Below are positions 9,201 to 15,612 of a stretch of DNA of 49,274 bases, in pieces. This stretch comes from Gemmataceae bacterium (GTDB taxonomy: Bacteria > Planctomycetota > Planctomycetia > Gemmatales > Gemmataceae): positions 1 through 49,274 of the forward strand of contig SHZY01000026.1 of the NCBI GenBank assembly GCA_009692065.1. Direction: 5' to 3'. The first letter of the stretch is position 1; every line of letters begins with the position of its first letter. The notes under the pieces were generated by a model. That model did no database searches. It saw nothing but the letters and a program-made list of their open reading frames with translations, and was not told the origin of the DNA. The translations under genes and the position numbers were made by a program.

Positions 9201-9376
9201 ACGAACAGCGTCGCCTTGAGTTCGGGATGCACGTCGAGATTCTTGACAGCATTGGCCGGATCGTGAACCTCTTGCGGCGGCGGGGGCGGCCCCTTTTTCT
9301 TCTGCGCGTCGGCGTTGGTTGGGATGAACGCGAACAAACCCAGCGCGAGGGCCGGGACGATGAGCCAGCGATTCAT
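6299..9376 (-). CDS. Secreted PVC-type dehydrogenase: NHL/propeller, HEAT repeats and cytochrome c domain
   Basis: A 1025-residue exported protein. After a signal peptide (MNRWLIVPALALGLFAFIP, cleaved near NADAQ) comes a Pro-rich linker. A membrane-bound-dehydrogenase-type propeller of about 380 residues follows, with GRIWLCDVVNYRG, the Ca-binding-like EDTDGDGVCD and the SLFVTDWYDPGVGGH motif. A long HEAT-like helical region comes next. The C-terminal heme-binding domain has one CAKCH heme site followed by GEFKNVGPDLSEIG. This is the architecture of the large planctomycete/verrucomicrobial heme proteins, presumed to oxidise sugars or alcohols in the periplasm; the substrate is unknown. The ATG at 9376 is chosen because upstream codons are repeat-derived. 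Part of the HEAT region (about 7450-7970) looks less GC-rich. Confidence 0.85.
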   Translation of the reverse strand: MNRWLIVPALALGLFAFIPTNADAQKKKGPPPPPQEVHDPANAVKNLDVHPELKATLFVSEPKITNPVNLDIDHRGRIWLCDVVNYRGNNGKRKDGDKILILEDTDGDGVCDKVTTFYQGRDVDSAMGICVLGNKVIVSCSPNVFVFTKDDDDKVIKKEVLFTKTGGAQHDHSAHSFIFGPDGRLYWNFGNTGGAVHDKNGKPVVDLAGNVVKDGGNPYRGGMVFRCDMDGTNFEVLGHNFRNNYEVTVDSFGTMWQSDNDDDGNRGVRINYVMEYGNYGYLEEFTGAGWQKPRTNMEKEIPLRHWHLNDPGVVPNLLQTYQGSPTGICMYEGTLLPKVFRNQMIHCDAGPSIVRAYPVTPDGAGYKATIVDILDGAKKNNWFRPADVCVAPDGSLFVTDWYDPGVGGHAQRDSDRGRVFRVAPPGVKYNVPKANFDTIDGNIEALKSPNLATRYLAWTNLHKAGAKAEDALVGLYINSKVPHEKARALWLYARIPGNEGSAVRLAFKNEDPKLRIVGIRIARQFKLDLAPWIEACTFDLDPAVRRECAIALRHDKSPKAPELWAKLAALTGSSGATERWYLEALGIGADRSWDAYLDAYLKMRKETAFPDFSLSYREVIWRSRAAKTPTLLAEIITSKDTPAADLPRYFRSFDFQKDSNIKNEALVKLAFGTYADPARAKLITTEAIARLKSLDLKSNPERAAAVNKLLDQSRNTSMYVEMVGKFNLVERYGSLLAIAQNQPDQQLGIDAMKLLLERDAKLALPGLKHPQINAALATVQAIGNAAHVNGNPLLLPIIQDDKADLELRRQATRALARNQPGARELIKLANEKKLAKELEVAAGSVLSVSTAKDIREQAAKLFPQPTSKDKKPLPAISDLVKQKGNAANGASVFAKVGTCAKCHQINGEFKNVGPDLSEIGKKLAREAILEAILYPSASIAHSFETWVVETKKGQTSSGLLVSKTAEEISIKDSESIVRTFKTGEVESAAKSPVSLMPADLHQLMTTQEMVDVVEYLLTLREARKR

Positions 9377-9442
9377 GGCGGGAAGCCTCCGGAGGAAAGA
9401 GTCGGCAGATGGGGTAAGTATAGGAATTGGCGAGGTGATCGA

Positions 9443-9496
9443 GTCTTCGTTAAGCGCCCGCATGGCACCACGCGGGCGCTTAACGAAAACAAAGAC
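9443..9496. repeat. CGTTAAGCGCCCGC palindrome upstream of the dehydrogenase gene
   Basis: Arms GTCTTCGTTAAGCGCCCGC and GCGGGCGCTTAACG (extended by AAGAC-type ends) flank a ten-base loop. It belongs to the TTTAGCGCC/GGCGCTAAA family seen at 31.6, 33.1 and 38.3 kb. It lies between the lipoprotein gene and the dehydrogenase gene, both on the minus strand, and ends five bases from the lipoprotein stop. Confidence 0.85.
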
Positions 9497-9501
9497 TTGC
9501 A

Positions 9502-9810
9502 TCAGAACTTGGCGGGCGGAGGCGGCGGCAGCGGCGGTTGCAATTCGACGCCCGTGCCAGGCAGCGGGGCGGGGCCGGGGATCACTGGCGCGCTGGGAAA
9601 CGCCGGACCCGGAAAGTTCGGCGCCACTGGCACGATCGGGCCTTGCGGGATGGCGACGCCGCCGTAAGGAGTCACGGTCGTGGGGCCAAGCTTGCCGGGC
9701 TTGAAGAAGTCCCACGCATCGGTCAGCGGATGGGTGCTGCAAGCGGACATGCAAGTCAAAAGGAAAAAGGAAAAAGGAAAAAGGAAGAAACTGTTTGATT
9801 TCGCGTTCAT
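9502..9810 (-). CDS. Small proline-rich lipoprotein
   Basis: A 102-residue protein with a type II signal peptide. A hydrophobic Phe-rich stretch (FFLFPFSFFLL) leads to a lipobox ending in MSAC, with Cys at about residue 24. The mature part is rich in Pro, Gly and Val, with no recognisable domain, and is probably a membrane-tethered periplasmic peptide. The hydrophobic core is encoded by a seven-base microsatellite (about 9757-9787), so slippage would shift the frame inside the signal peptide. It lies upstream of the dehydrogenase gene in the same direction. The function is unknown. Confidence 0.6.
   Translation of the reverse strand: MNAKSNSFFLFPFSFFLLTCMSACSTHPLTDAWDFFKPGKLGPTTVTPYGGVAIPQGPIVPVAPNFPGPAFPSAPVIPGPAPLPGTGVELQPPLPPPPPAKF
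9757..9787. repeat. Heptanucleotide microsatellite (AAAAAGG)
   Basis: About three full copies of AAAAAGG plus a partial copy on each side, within the lipoprotein signal-peptide codons. A complementary CTTTTTCCTTTTT stretch at 9825-9837 overlaps the TAA stop of holB, so the two form an inverted pair. Confidence 0.85.
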
Positions 9811-9835
9811 TGCGGGCCTACTTACTTTTTCCTTT

Positions 9836-10858
9836 TTACTTGTCGAGCAGTTGGCCCAGCGAGTCCATCAGGCCTTCGAGCACGAGGCTCAATTGGAGAT
9901 ATCGGCCCACGTGCGTCTCGGTCTCCAGACAGCGTTCCAAGATCGCCTGAATTTTCTCGTGGCCAGCCCGTTGTGCCAGCGATGCCAGCAAAGGCAATTC
10001 TGCTGATTCTGCCGACCGTGCCGACGAACCGGCTTGCAGACGGATCACGTCGGTGAACGACTCGATCAGGAGCCGCAGCATCTGGTTGACGCGGCGACGC
10101 TGCAGGGCCGCCTCCTTCCCCGCTTCTTCGGCAAATTCGACGAATTGGCGTCCGAGAGCGACGCTATCGACCTTGGGTTGAGTGAAACCTTGCAAAAGCG
10201 TGCGGCGAAACTTCCAGAGCGATTCATCCGCGAGAGCCAGCGCCTGGCCCGGACTACCGCCCGACAGACGCACGAGGCGCTCGATCATCCCGGCGTCCTC
10301 GATGCCCCGCTTGCGCAGCAGTTGCCTAACGTGTTCATCAGAAAGCGGAGCAAAGCGCACCATTTGGCAGCGCGATTTGATGGTGGGAAGTTGTACGTCA
10401 AGGTTCGTGCTCAAAAGGATCAACAATGAGCCTGGTGGAGGTTCCTCGAGAGTCTTGAGAAAGGAGTTAGCGGCCGAGAGGTTCAGATCATCCGTATCGT
10501 CAAGGATGGCGACCTTGCGGAAGCCGCGTGCGGCCTTGAGCGCGAAGTCGTGGCTGAATTGCCTCATTAGCTCAACAGGAAACTCGTTCAGATCAGCAGG
10601 TTTTTCGACCTGAAAAAGATCGGGATGCGTGCCGGCGTCCACCAGAAGACAGGCGTCGCACTGATCGCAGGCATCCAGCGTTCGCGGCGACTTGGCCGAT
10701 TCGCACAGCATCGCCTTGGCCAACTCCACGGCGAACAACCGCTTGCCGACACCGGCGGGGCCGACGAAGAGATAGGCATGCGCCAGCCGATTCCGCGCGA
10801 GGAGCTGACGGAAGGCGTCGATGCGATCAGCGTGGCCAAGGATGGTGGACCAGGACAT
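9836..10858 (-). CDS. holB: DNA polymerase III subunit delta prime
   Basis: A 340-residue AAA+ clamp-loader subunit. Features in order are the opening WSTILGHADRIDAFRQLL, Walker A-like AYLFVGPAGVGKRLFA, a four-Cys zinc module (CDQCDACLL and flanking), Walker B-like KVAILDDTDDLN, the sensor region FLKTLEEPPPGSLLILLST and the arginine-finger type SRCQMVRFAPL. It loads the beta clamp with the gamma/tau and delta subunits. It lies 26 bases downstream of tmk in the same direction, a very common bacterial pairing. The C-terminal collar domain ends at a TAA inside an AAAAAGG tract. Confidence 0.95.
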   Translation of the reverse strand: MSWSTILGHADRIDAFRQLLARNRLAHAYLFVGPAGVGKRLFAVELAKAMLCESAKSPRTLDACDQCDACLLVDAGTHPDLFQVEKPADLNEFPVELMRQFSHDFALKAARGFRKVAILDDTDDLNLSAANSFLKTLEEPPPGSLLILLSTNLDVQLPTIKSRCQMVRFAPLSDEHVRQLLRKRGIEDAGMIERLVRLSGGSPGQALALADESLWKFRRTLLQGFTQPKVDSVALGRQFVEFAEEAGKEAALQRRRVNQMLRLLIESFTDVIRLQAGSSARSAESAELPLLASLAQRAGHEKIQAILERCLETETHVGRYLQLSLVLEGLMDSLGQLLDK

Positions 10859-10884
10859 AATTGACAGGTGCCAGGGGTCAGGGG

Positions 10885-11499
10885 TCAGGCGAGCACAGTT
10901 TGAATTTCATCCCGCAGGCGTTGCTGCACCACGTCGACAACGGCCATGGCATCAACGATGCGAACCCGCTCCGGCCGATGCGCCGCCTCGGCCAAAAATC
11001 CATCTCGCACCTTCGCGAAGTACTCGACGCCGCGGCTTTCCATGCGGTCGGCGTCTTGCTTGCGGCGGGCGAATGCGACTTCGAGCGGCAAATCGAGGAC
11101 GAGTGTCAAGTGAGGTTCCAGCCCGCCGGTGCCAAAAATGCCGACACGCCATAACTCATCGGGATCGAGGCCGCCCGCGTGGCCTTGATAGACGACGTTG
11201 GCGAGGATGAAGCGATCCGCGATCACGATTTTGCCGGCGTCGAGCGCGGGGCGAATGACCTCGGCGACCAGTTGGGCCCGGCTCGCCATGAAGAGGATCG
11301 CTTCGGTCGTCATCGACATCGTGCCGCGGTAGTTGAGCAGGATGTTGCGCACCTGCTGGCCGAGATCGGTGCCTCCCGGGTCGTGACACAGGACGACCGA
11401 CTTGCCGCGGGCTTGCAGCCAGTCGGCGAGCAGCCGGCACTGCGTCGATTTACCGGCGCCATCGACGCCGTCCAGGGAGAGAAAAATACCGCTCTGCAT
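10885..11499 (-). CDS. tmk: Thymidylate kinase
   Basis: A 204-residue P-loop kinase that phosphorylates dTMP to dTDP. It has FLSLDGVDGAGKSTQC (Walker A), the DPGGTDLGQQVR segment (the family's DR/EPGGT motif), VIADRFILANVVYQG with the DR(Y/F)xxS-like motif, and a lid-region Arg cluster. The ATG at 11499 is chosen because it places the P-loop at the usual distance; a GTG seven codons upstream is less likely. It continues the minus-strand lip operon into holB. Confidence 0.95.
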   Translation of the reverse strand: MQSGIFLSLDGVDGAGKSTQCRLLADWLQARGKSVVLCHDPGGTDLGQQVRNILLNYRGTMSMTTEAILFMASRAQLVAEVIRPALDAGKIVIADRFILANVVYQGHAGGLDPDELWRVGIFGTGGLEPHLTLVLDLPLEVAFARRKQDADRMESRGVEYFAKVRDGFLAEAAHRPERVRIVDAMAVVDVVQQRLRDEIQTVLA

Positions 11500-11528
11500 A
11501 TTGGATGAACTGCAAGCCACGCACTACG

Positions 11529-11572
11529 CCCAGGAATCGTTCGCCCGCGGCGGACTCATCCTGGGGCCTCCA
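11529..11572. repeat. Half copy of the CTCATCCTGGGGC repeat
   Basis: The bases CAGGAATCG...GGACTCATCCTGGGGC resemble one arm of the palindrome at 33792-33868. The TGA stop of the lipoyl-domain-like gene (11556-11558) is formed by the CCAGGATGAG word of this repeat. Confidence 0.6.
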
Positions 11573-11792
11573 GGAAACCTACAGTTTGCCCTGGAGTCAG
11601 TCGGTCCGCCGGCGCGGCGCATTGCTCGACCAGCATACCGCCGACCGACGCCGTCACATCGAACGTCGCGCTGCCCAGCAGCAATTCGACCAGCCGATCA
11701 CCAGCGAATACTACCTCGCCAGGCCGGACGTACCATACACTGAGCACCACGTCGGCAACGCCTAGATCAGGGACGATGATCGGCTCACGCAT
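11556..11792 (-). CDS. Stand-alone lipoyl/biotinyl-like domain lacking the attachment lysine
   Basis: A 78-residue protein forming almost exactly one lipoyl/biotinyl hammerhead domain: PIIVPDLGVADVVLSVWYV, PGEVVFAGDRLVEL, then the turn, then GGMLVEQ and LTPGQTVGFLE. In E2 and H-type domains the turn reads (E/G)DKA with the modified Lys; here the aligned residues are LGSA, with Ser41 in place of Lys, and the protein contains no Lys at all. It therefore should not carry lipoate or biotin. Its start overlaps the end of lipA by eight bases, indicating translational coupling. It could be a structural or assembly factor for lipoylation, or a degenerate carrier. Confidence 0.7.
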   Translation of the reverse strand: MREPIIVPDLGVADVVLSVWYVRPGEVVFAGDRLVELLLGSATFDVTASVGGMLVEQCAAPADRLTPGQTVGFLEAPG

Positions 11793-12675
11793 GGATCATC
11801 TCGTCGGCATGGTAGCTGGAGCGCACAAACGGACCGCTCGCGACTTGCCGAAAACCGAGCGCACGGGCGAGGACGGCCAGCTCGTCGAATTCTTCCGGCG
11901 GCAGGTAACGCGCGACCGGCACGTGCTTGAGCGTCGGCGTCAAGTATTGGCCCAACGTCAGGACATCGCAGTGCGCGGCCCGCAGATCGGCGAAAACATC
12001 GAGCAGCTCCTCGCGTGTCTCGCCCAGGCCCAGCATCAGGCCGCTCTTGGTGGTGATGTGCGGCGCTTGCCGTTTCACATGGGCCAACAGATCGAGCGTA
12101 CGCTGATAGTCGGCACGGCCGCGCACCTTCTTGTAGAAGCGCGGCACCGTTTCCGTGTTGTGGTTGAAGACGTCTGGTTGCGCTTCGATGACGCGGTCGA
12201 TAGCGCGAGAATCGCCGAGGAAGTCGGGAGTCAGCACCTCGACGGCGGCGCCAGTGCGTTCGCGCACGGCGAGGACGCAGCGGTAGAAGTGCTCCGCGCC
12301 GCCGTCGGGCAGGTCATCGCGCGTCACCGAAGTGATGACGACGTGCTTGAGGCCGAGCCGGAGCGACGCTTCGGCAACACGCTCAGGCTCGTCGTTTTCA
12401 AGCTCCTCCGGCGTGCCTCGCGGCACCGAGCAAAACCCGCACGGGCGCGTGCAAACGTTGCCCATGATCATGAAAGTGGCGGTGCGGCGCGAATAGCATT
12501 CGGGGCGATTCGGACAGCGCGCGTTTTCACAGACCGTTTCCAGGCCCAGCTCTTTGAGAAGGTTGTTCGTATAGAAGTTTTCATTGCCAACCGGCAGTGG
12601 CCGCTTGAGCCAGGCAGGCAGACGGCGCGGCGATGGCGGCGGTGCATCCAGAGCGACCACGGTCAAGGCTTGCAT
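11785..12675 (-). CDS. lipA: Lipoyl synthase
   Basis: A 296-residue radical-SAM enzyme that inserts two sulfurs into protein-bound octanoyl groups. The auxiliary cluster motif CENARCPNRPEC, the radical-SAM motif CTRPCGFC and the C-terminal RSSYHADE (whose Ser ligates the auxiliary cluster) are all intact. NHNTETVPRFY and KSGLMLGLGE are further LipA hallmarks. It starts one base after the stop of the lipB-like gene and overlaps the lipoyl-like gene, so the three are one translational unit. Confidence 0.97.
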   Translation of the reverse strand: MQALTVVALDAPPPSPRRLPAWLKRPLPVGNENFYTNNLLKELGLETVCENARCPNRPECYSRRTATFMIMGNVCTRPCGFCSVPRGTPEELENDEPERVAEASLRLGLKHVVITSVTRDDLPDGGAEHFYRCVLAVRERTGAAVEVLTPDFLGDSRAIDRVIEAQPDVFNHNTETVPRFYKKVRGRADYQRTLDLLAHVKRQAPHITTKSGLMLGLGETREELLDVFADLRAAHCDVLTLGQYLTPTLKHVPVARYLPPEEFDELAVLARALGFRQVASGPFVRSSYHADEMIHA

Positions 12676-12676
12676 G

Positions 12677-13438
12677 TCAGGCGCTCTCCGTTTTCAGCGT
12701 GTCGGCCGGCGCCGGCAGTCGGCGCAGTGTGCCGTTGAGAGCCGGGTGGTCTGAGAAGAGCGTGACACGCGAAAACCCGAAGCGGGCGCGGAAGTGTTCG
12801 ATCAGCCGTTCACGCACCAGCGACGGGCGCACCGGACCGCCGCGTTCGCGCTCCAACGACGTCATCGGCAGCGCCTCGTCCGGTGAAGCAGACACCTGGC
12901 GAAAGAGTTCGAGCGTGGGATGGATGTTGACGTAGGCGCCGTAGCCGGTGACCCAGTCGCGCACGGACACGCCGAGACTCGCGACGAGGCGTCCACCTGC
13001 CCATACGCCGCCAGCATCGGTTCGCGTTGCCGCGCTTACGCTGAAATCGGTCAGAAAACTGCAAACCGTCGTGCCGAGTTCTTGCAGATACGCGGGTACA
13101 CCGAGGCCGAGGCGATCCAGCGGCAGGACGGCGTACAGGCCAATCTGTCCCGGCAGGTGCAGTACGCAGCCGCCGCCCCGGTTCACCCAGCGGATAGGCC
13201 AGCCGCGCAAACGCAGCTCCTCGGCTTCGAGTCGAATGTGGCTCCGGCTCCCCTGGCGTCCGACGGTGATCAGCGGCGGATGTTCGCAAACGATGATAGC
13301 GGCCTGACGGCGATCGCCCGTGATCTCGAAGTGCAGCCGGCGCTGCAAGCGCAGGATGGCGTCGAACGGAATGCTGCCCAAGAGATAGACCTGGAGCACC
13401 GCTTCTTCGTGTCCATACTGTGGGGCTTTCGCCGTCAT
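12677..13438 (-). CDS. LipB-like octanoyltransferase homologue without the catalytic Lys and Cys
   Basis: A 253-residue member of the lipoyl/octanoyl transferase (BPL/LplA/LipB) fold. Family motifs are visible: VCEHPPLITVGRQGS, VNRGGGCVLHLPGQIGLY (canonical RGGxxTYHGPGQ), GGVWAGGRLVASLGV (canonical KIAAIGV region) and a YVNIHPTLELF segment. In active LipB the KIxxxG Lys and the PCG Cys form the catalytic dyad. Here the aligned positions are Leu151 and Ser185, and the TYHG motif reads VLHL. The ATG at 13438 begins just before the conserved core; an in-frame start at 13489 is less likely. The synteny with lipA supports a lipoate role, but ordinary LipB chemistry seems excluded. Confidence 0.8.
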   Translation of the reverse strand: MTAKAPQYGHEEAVLQVYLLGSIPFDAILRLQRRLHFEITGDRRQAAIIVCEHPPLITVGRQGSRSHIRLEAEELRLRGWPIRWVNRGGGCVLHLPGQIGLYAVLPLDRLGLGVPAYLQELGTTVCSFLTDFSVSAATRTDAGGVWAGGRLVASLGVSVRDWVTGYGAYVNIHPTLELFRQVSASPDEALPMTSLERERGGPVRPSLVRERLIEHFRARFGFSRVTLFSDHPALNGTLRRLPAPADTLKTESA

Positions 13439-13660
13439 CACTATTTCCGCTAGATTCCAGAAAATCGCTGTATTCCGCTCCCCCTCCAATCCGATATGGT
13501 GAGAAGCAGGGGGATCCCGCGCTTACTTGGAAGGTAAACCCTCGCTCGCGCGTCGGACCAAGAAATCGACGCCCAGGCTACATCTAGTTTAGCACCCGAT
13601 CTCGACATTGCAACCAACCGCCCGCGGATGACGATCTCCCCAGCGAAGGACACCGATCCC

Positions 13661-15466
13661 ATGAGCCAGCACAATCCTCGCCGCGCACGCCCCTGGCTTC
13701 TTCTTGCCGGCATCGTGGCGGCAGTGCTCTTTGCGCCGCCGCCGTCGGCCCGGTCCTCGGATGCCGTCGAAAAGCTCCGCGAGGCCCTCAAGATCGACGC
13801 CGGCACCGTCAGGATCAAGGGCGCCTTCGTGCCCGATCCGGTGGTGGTGGCCAAGCGCGAAAAGATGATCGAAGCCTCCCTCAGGGAGCTGGACCAGCAA
13901 GCGATTTCCCAGTTGCGCTCCGCCTACTTTCTGACCGAGTGGTCCGGTTTTCATCTTAAGTTGAATTTGGACGCAGGTGCGGCGCTGTCTGTGGAGTCGG
14001 AGCATTATGTCAAGCTCGGCAAGCTCCTGAGCGACGCCATCACCGCTGCCGCCAGGGACAAGGACGCTGGCCGACGGTTGACGATCGCCCTCTTGCTCGC
14101 CGAGATGGAGGGGGGCCCGCAGCTTCTCAATGCCACGCCGAAGGAGAAATTCACCCGCCGCCTCACCGAAGTCGTGTGCGGCCTGGCCAGGGATCGCGAG
14201 AGTCTGGCGGTGCGCCAGGCGGGCCTGCACGCTCTCGGCAAGATCACCCCCATCTGCGCGCAGGCAATCGCGGTGTTCGAAGACACGTTGCAAAAAGACG
14301 ACGACCTGGGCCCACGCCGCCACGCCGCCTACGGCCTTTCGGAGCTGGTCGTCAATGCCCGCGCCCTCGAACGCGACGAACGACTCAAGACGATTGAGCT
14401 GGTCATCAGCACCGCCGTCCTCGGCCTGAAAAAGAACGACGACGAGGAAGTCCGCGGGCATTGCCTGCAGGCTCTCGAGGAATCCGCCCGCGCCCTTGTG
14501 GACTTCCGGCACACGTATCTTCTTGACGACAAAGGCAAACACAAGACGGTTGCCGAGTTGAAAGCGGTCTTCGAGGCTTTCCAGTCGGCCCATCCCGAGT
14601 TCATCAAGGCTCTGGGCGCCAAGGAACTCAAGCTCCGGCTGGCGTCGTTGCAGGCGCTCGATCACCTTGGCCAGGCGCGCCTGAAGATTCTGCGCGTGCT
14701 GCAGGACCTGGCCCCCGACAAGGAGCGCGGCGAACTCTTCGAGGAATTCAAGACCCCCGACCCGCTCGCGGAACGAGTCAAGGGCAAGAAGGGGGAGCAC
14801 GACTCCAACGTCCGCCTGGTGCGAGCCGTCGCCGAGTTGCTGGACCCGAACGGCGATGTGCAGCAGCGCCGCGGCGCCATCGTGTTCCTGGAGATGCTGG
14901 CGGAAAGCGCCGAGCCCGCGGCGGCGGCCATCGCCCGAGCCCTGCAAGACCCGGATCGCCTGGTCCAGTGGACGGCGGCACGCACGATCCGCCTGCTGCC
15001 GGCGACGAGCTTTGCCACGCAAACGCCGGTCACCGCGCTCGCCCGCATGGTATCCTCCCGCGATCCGGATCTCAGCCGGGCGGCGGTCGACGCGCTGGAA
15101 GCCATCGGCCCGCCAGCCCAGGAAGCGGGCAAAGCTCTCGGCATGGTCATCGCCAATAGCGCCGCGGACAACCTGCGCTGGGATGTCGAGACGCGCGTCG
15201 CGGCGATGAAGGCGCTCGTCAGCATCGGCGGTGAAGGGGCGCAGCGCACCTTCCCCGACCTCCTCGCCGCAATGAGTGATGCCGATGCCCGTGTGCGCCG
15301 CAAGGCCGCGGAATCCCTCGAGCGGATCGGCCGCCCCAAGGACCACGACCTCGCCGAACGAGCGATTGCGACCCTGGCCGAAGCATTGCGCGATGAGGCC
15401 GACACCGATGCTCGCGTTACCATCAGCGAGGCGATCCTGAACATCGGCCGCAAGAAGGGGCTGTAG
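13661..15466 (+). CDS. Exported HEAT-repeat protein
   Basis: A protein of about 601 residues with a signal peptide (RRARPWLLLAGIVAAVLFA, then PPPSARSS) followed by all-helical repeats. Clear HEAT-type units with periodic Asp and Arg appear at the C-terminal half: PDRLVQWTAARTIRLL, DPDLSRAAVDALEAIG and DADARVRRKAAESLERIG. The start at 13661 has an AAGGA Shine-Dalgarno; an upstream ATG at 13628 would extend the protein by 11 residues. Such repeats bind proteins. The partner is unknown, and the gene stands alone on the plus strand between divergent and convergent neighbours. Confidence 0.75.
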   Translation: MSQHNPRRARPWLLLAGIVAAVLFAPPPSARSSDAVEKLREALKIDAGTVRIKGAFVPDPVVVAKREKMIEASLRELDQQAISQLRSAYFLTEWSGFHLKLNLDAGAALSVESEHYVKLGKLLSDAITAAARDKDAGRRLTIALLLAEMEGGPQLLNATPKEKFTRRLTEVVCGLARDRESLAVRQAGLHALGKITPICAQAIAVFEDTLQKDDDLGPRRHAAYGLSELVVNARALERDERLKTIELVISTAVLGLKKNDDEEVRGHCLQALEESARALVDFRHTYLLDDKGKHKTVAELKAVFEAFQSAHPEFIKALGAKELKLRLASLQALDHLGQARLKILRVLQDLAPDKERGELFEEFKTPDPLAERVKGKKGEHDSNVRLVRAVAELLDPNGDVQQRRGAIVFLEMLAESAEPAAAAIARALQDPDRLVQWTAARTIRLLPATSFATQTPVTALARMVSSRDPDLSRAAVDALEAIGPPAQEAGKALGMVIANSAADNLRWDVETRVAAMKALVSIGGEGAQRTFPDLLAAMSDADARVRRKAAESLERIGRPKDHDLAERAIATLAEALRDEADTDARVTISEAILNIGRKKGL

Positions 15467-15481
15467 GAGGATGTTTGCCAT

Positions 15482-15582
15482 TGTTGTGGCACGGTCTCCT
15501 GACCGTGCCACCGGGCGCGACCGAAGGTCTCCCTTGCCCTCCAGCACGCAAAGTGGCACGGTCAGGAGACCGTGCCACAACA
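15482..15582. repeat. GTGGCACGGTCTCCTGACCGTGCCAC double palindrome
   Basis: Each arm (15482-15511 and 15553-15582) is itself a small palindrome (GGCACGGTC-TCCT-GACCGTGCC), and the arms are inverted copies of each other, extended by TGTT/AACA. It sits between convergent genes, 15 bases after the stop of the HEAT gene, and could act as a bidirectional terminator. Confidence 0.95.
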
Positions 15583-15612
15583 TCTAGCCACAACACTCGA
15601 TGTGCGCCGCAG

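Noticed and set aside
12920..13453. Frame antisense to the lipB-like gene
   Set aside because: The minus strand carries recognisable transferase motifs and operon spacing.
13589..15583. 664-codon open frame antisense to the HEAT-repeat gene
   Set aside because: Composition is that of a GC-rich shadow frame; the plus strand has a signal peptide, Shine-Dalgarno and repeat domain.
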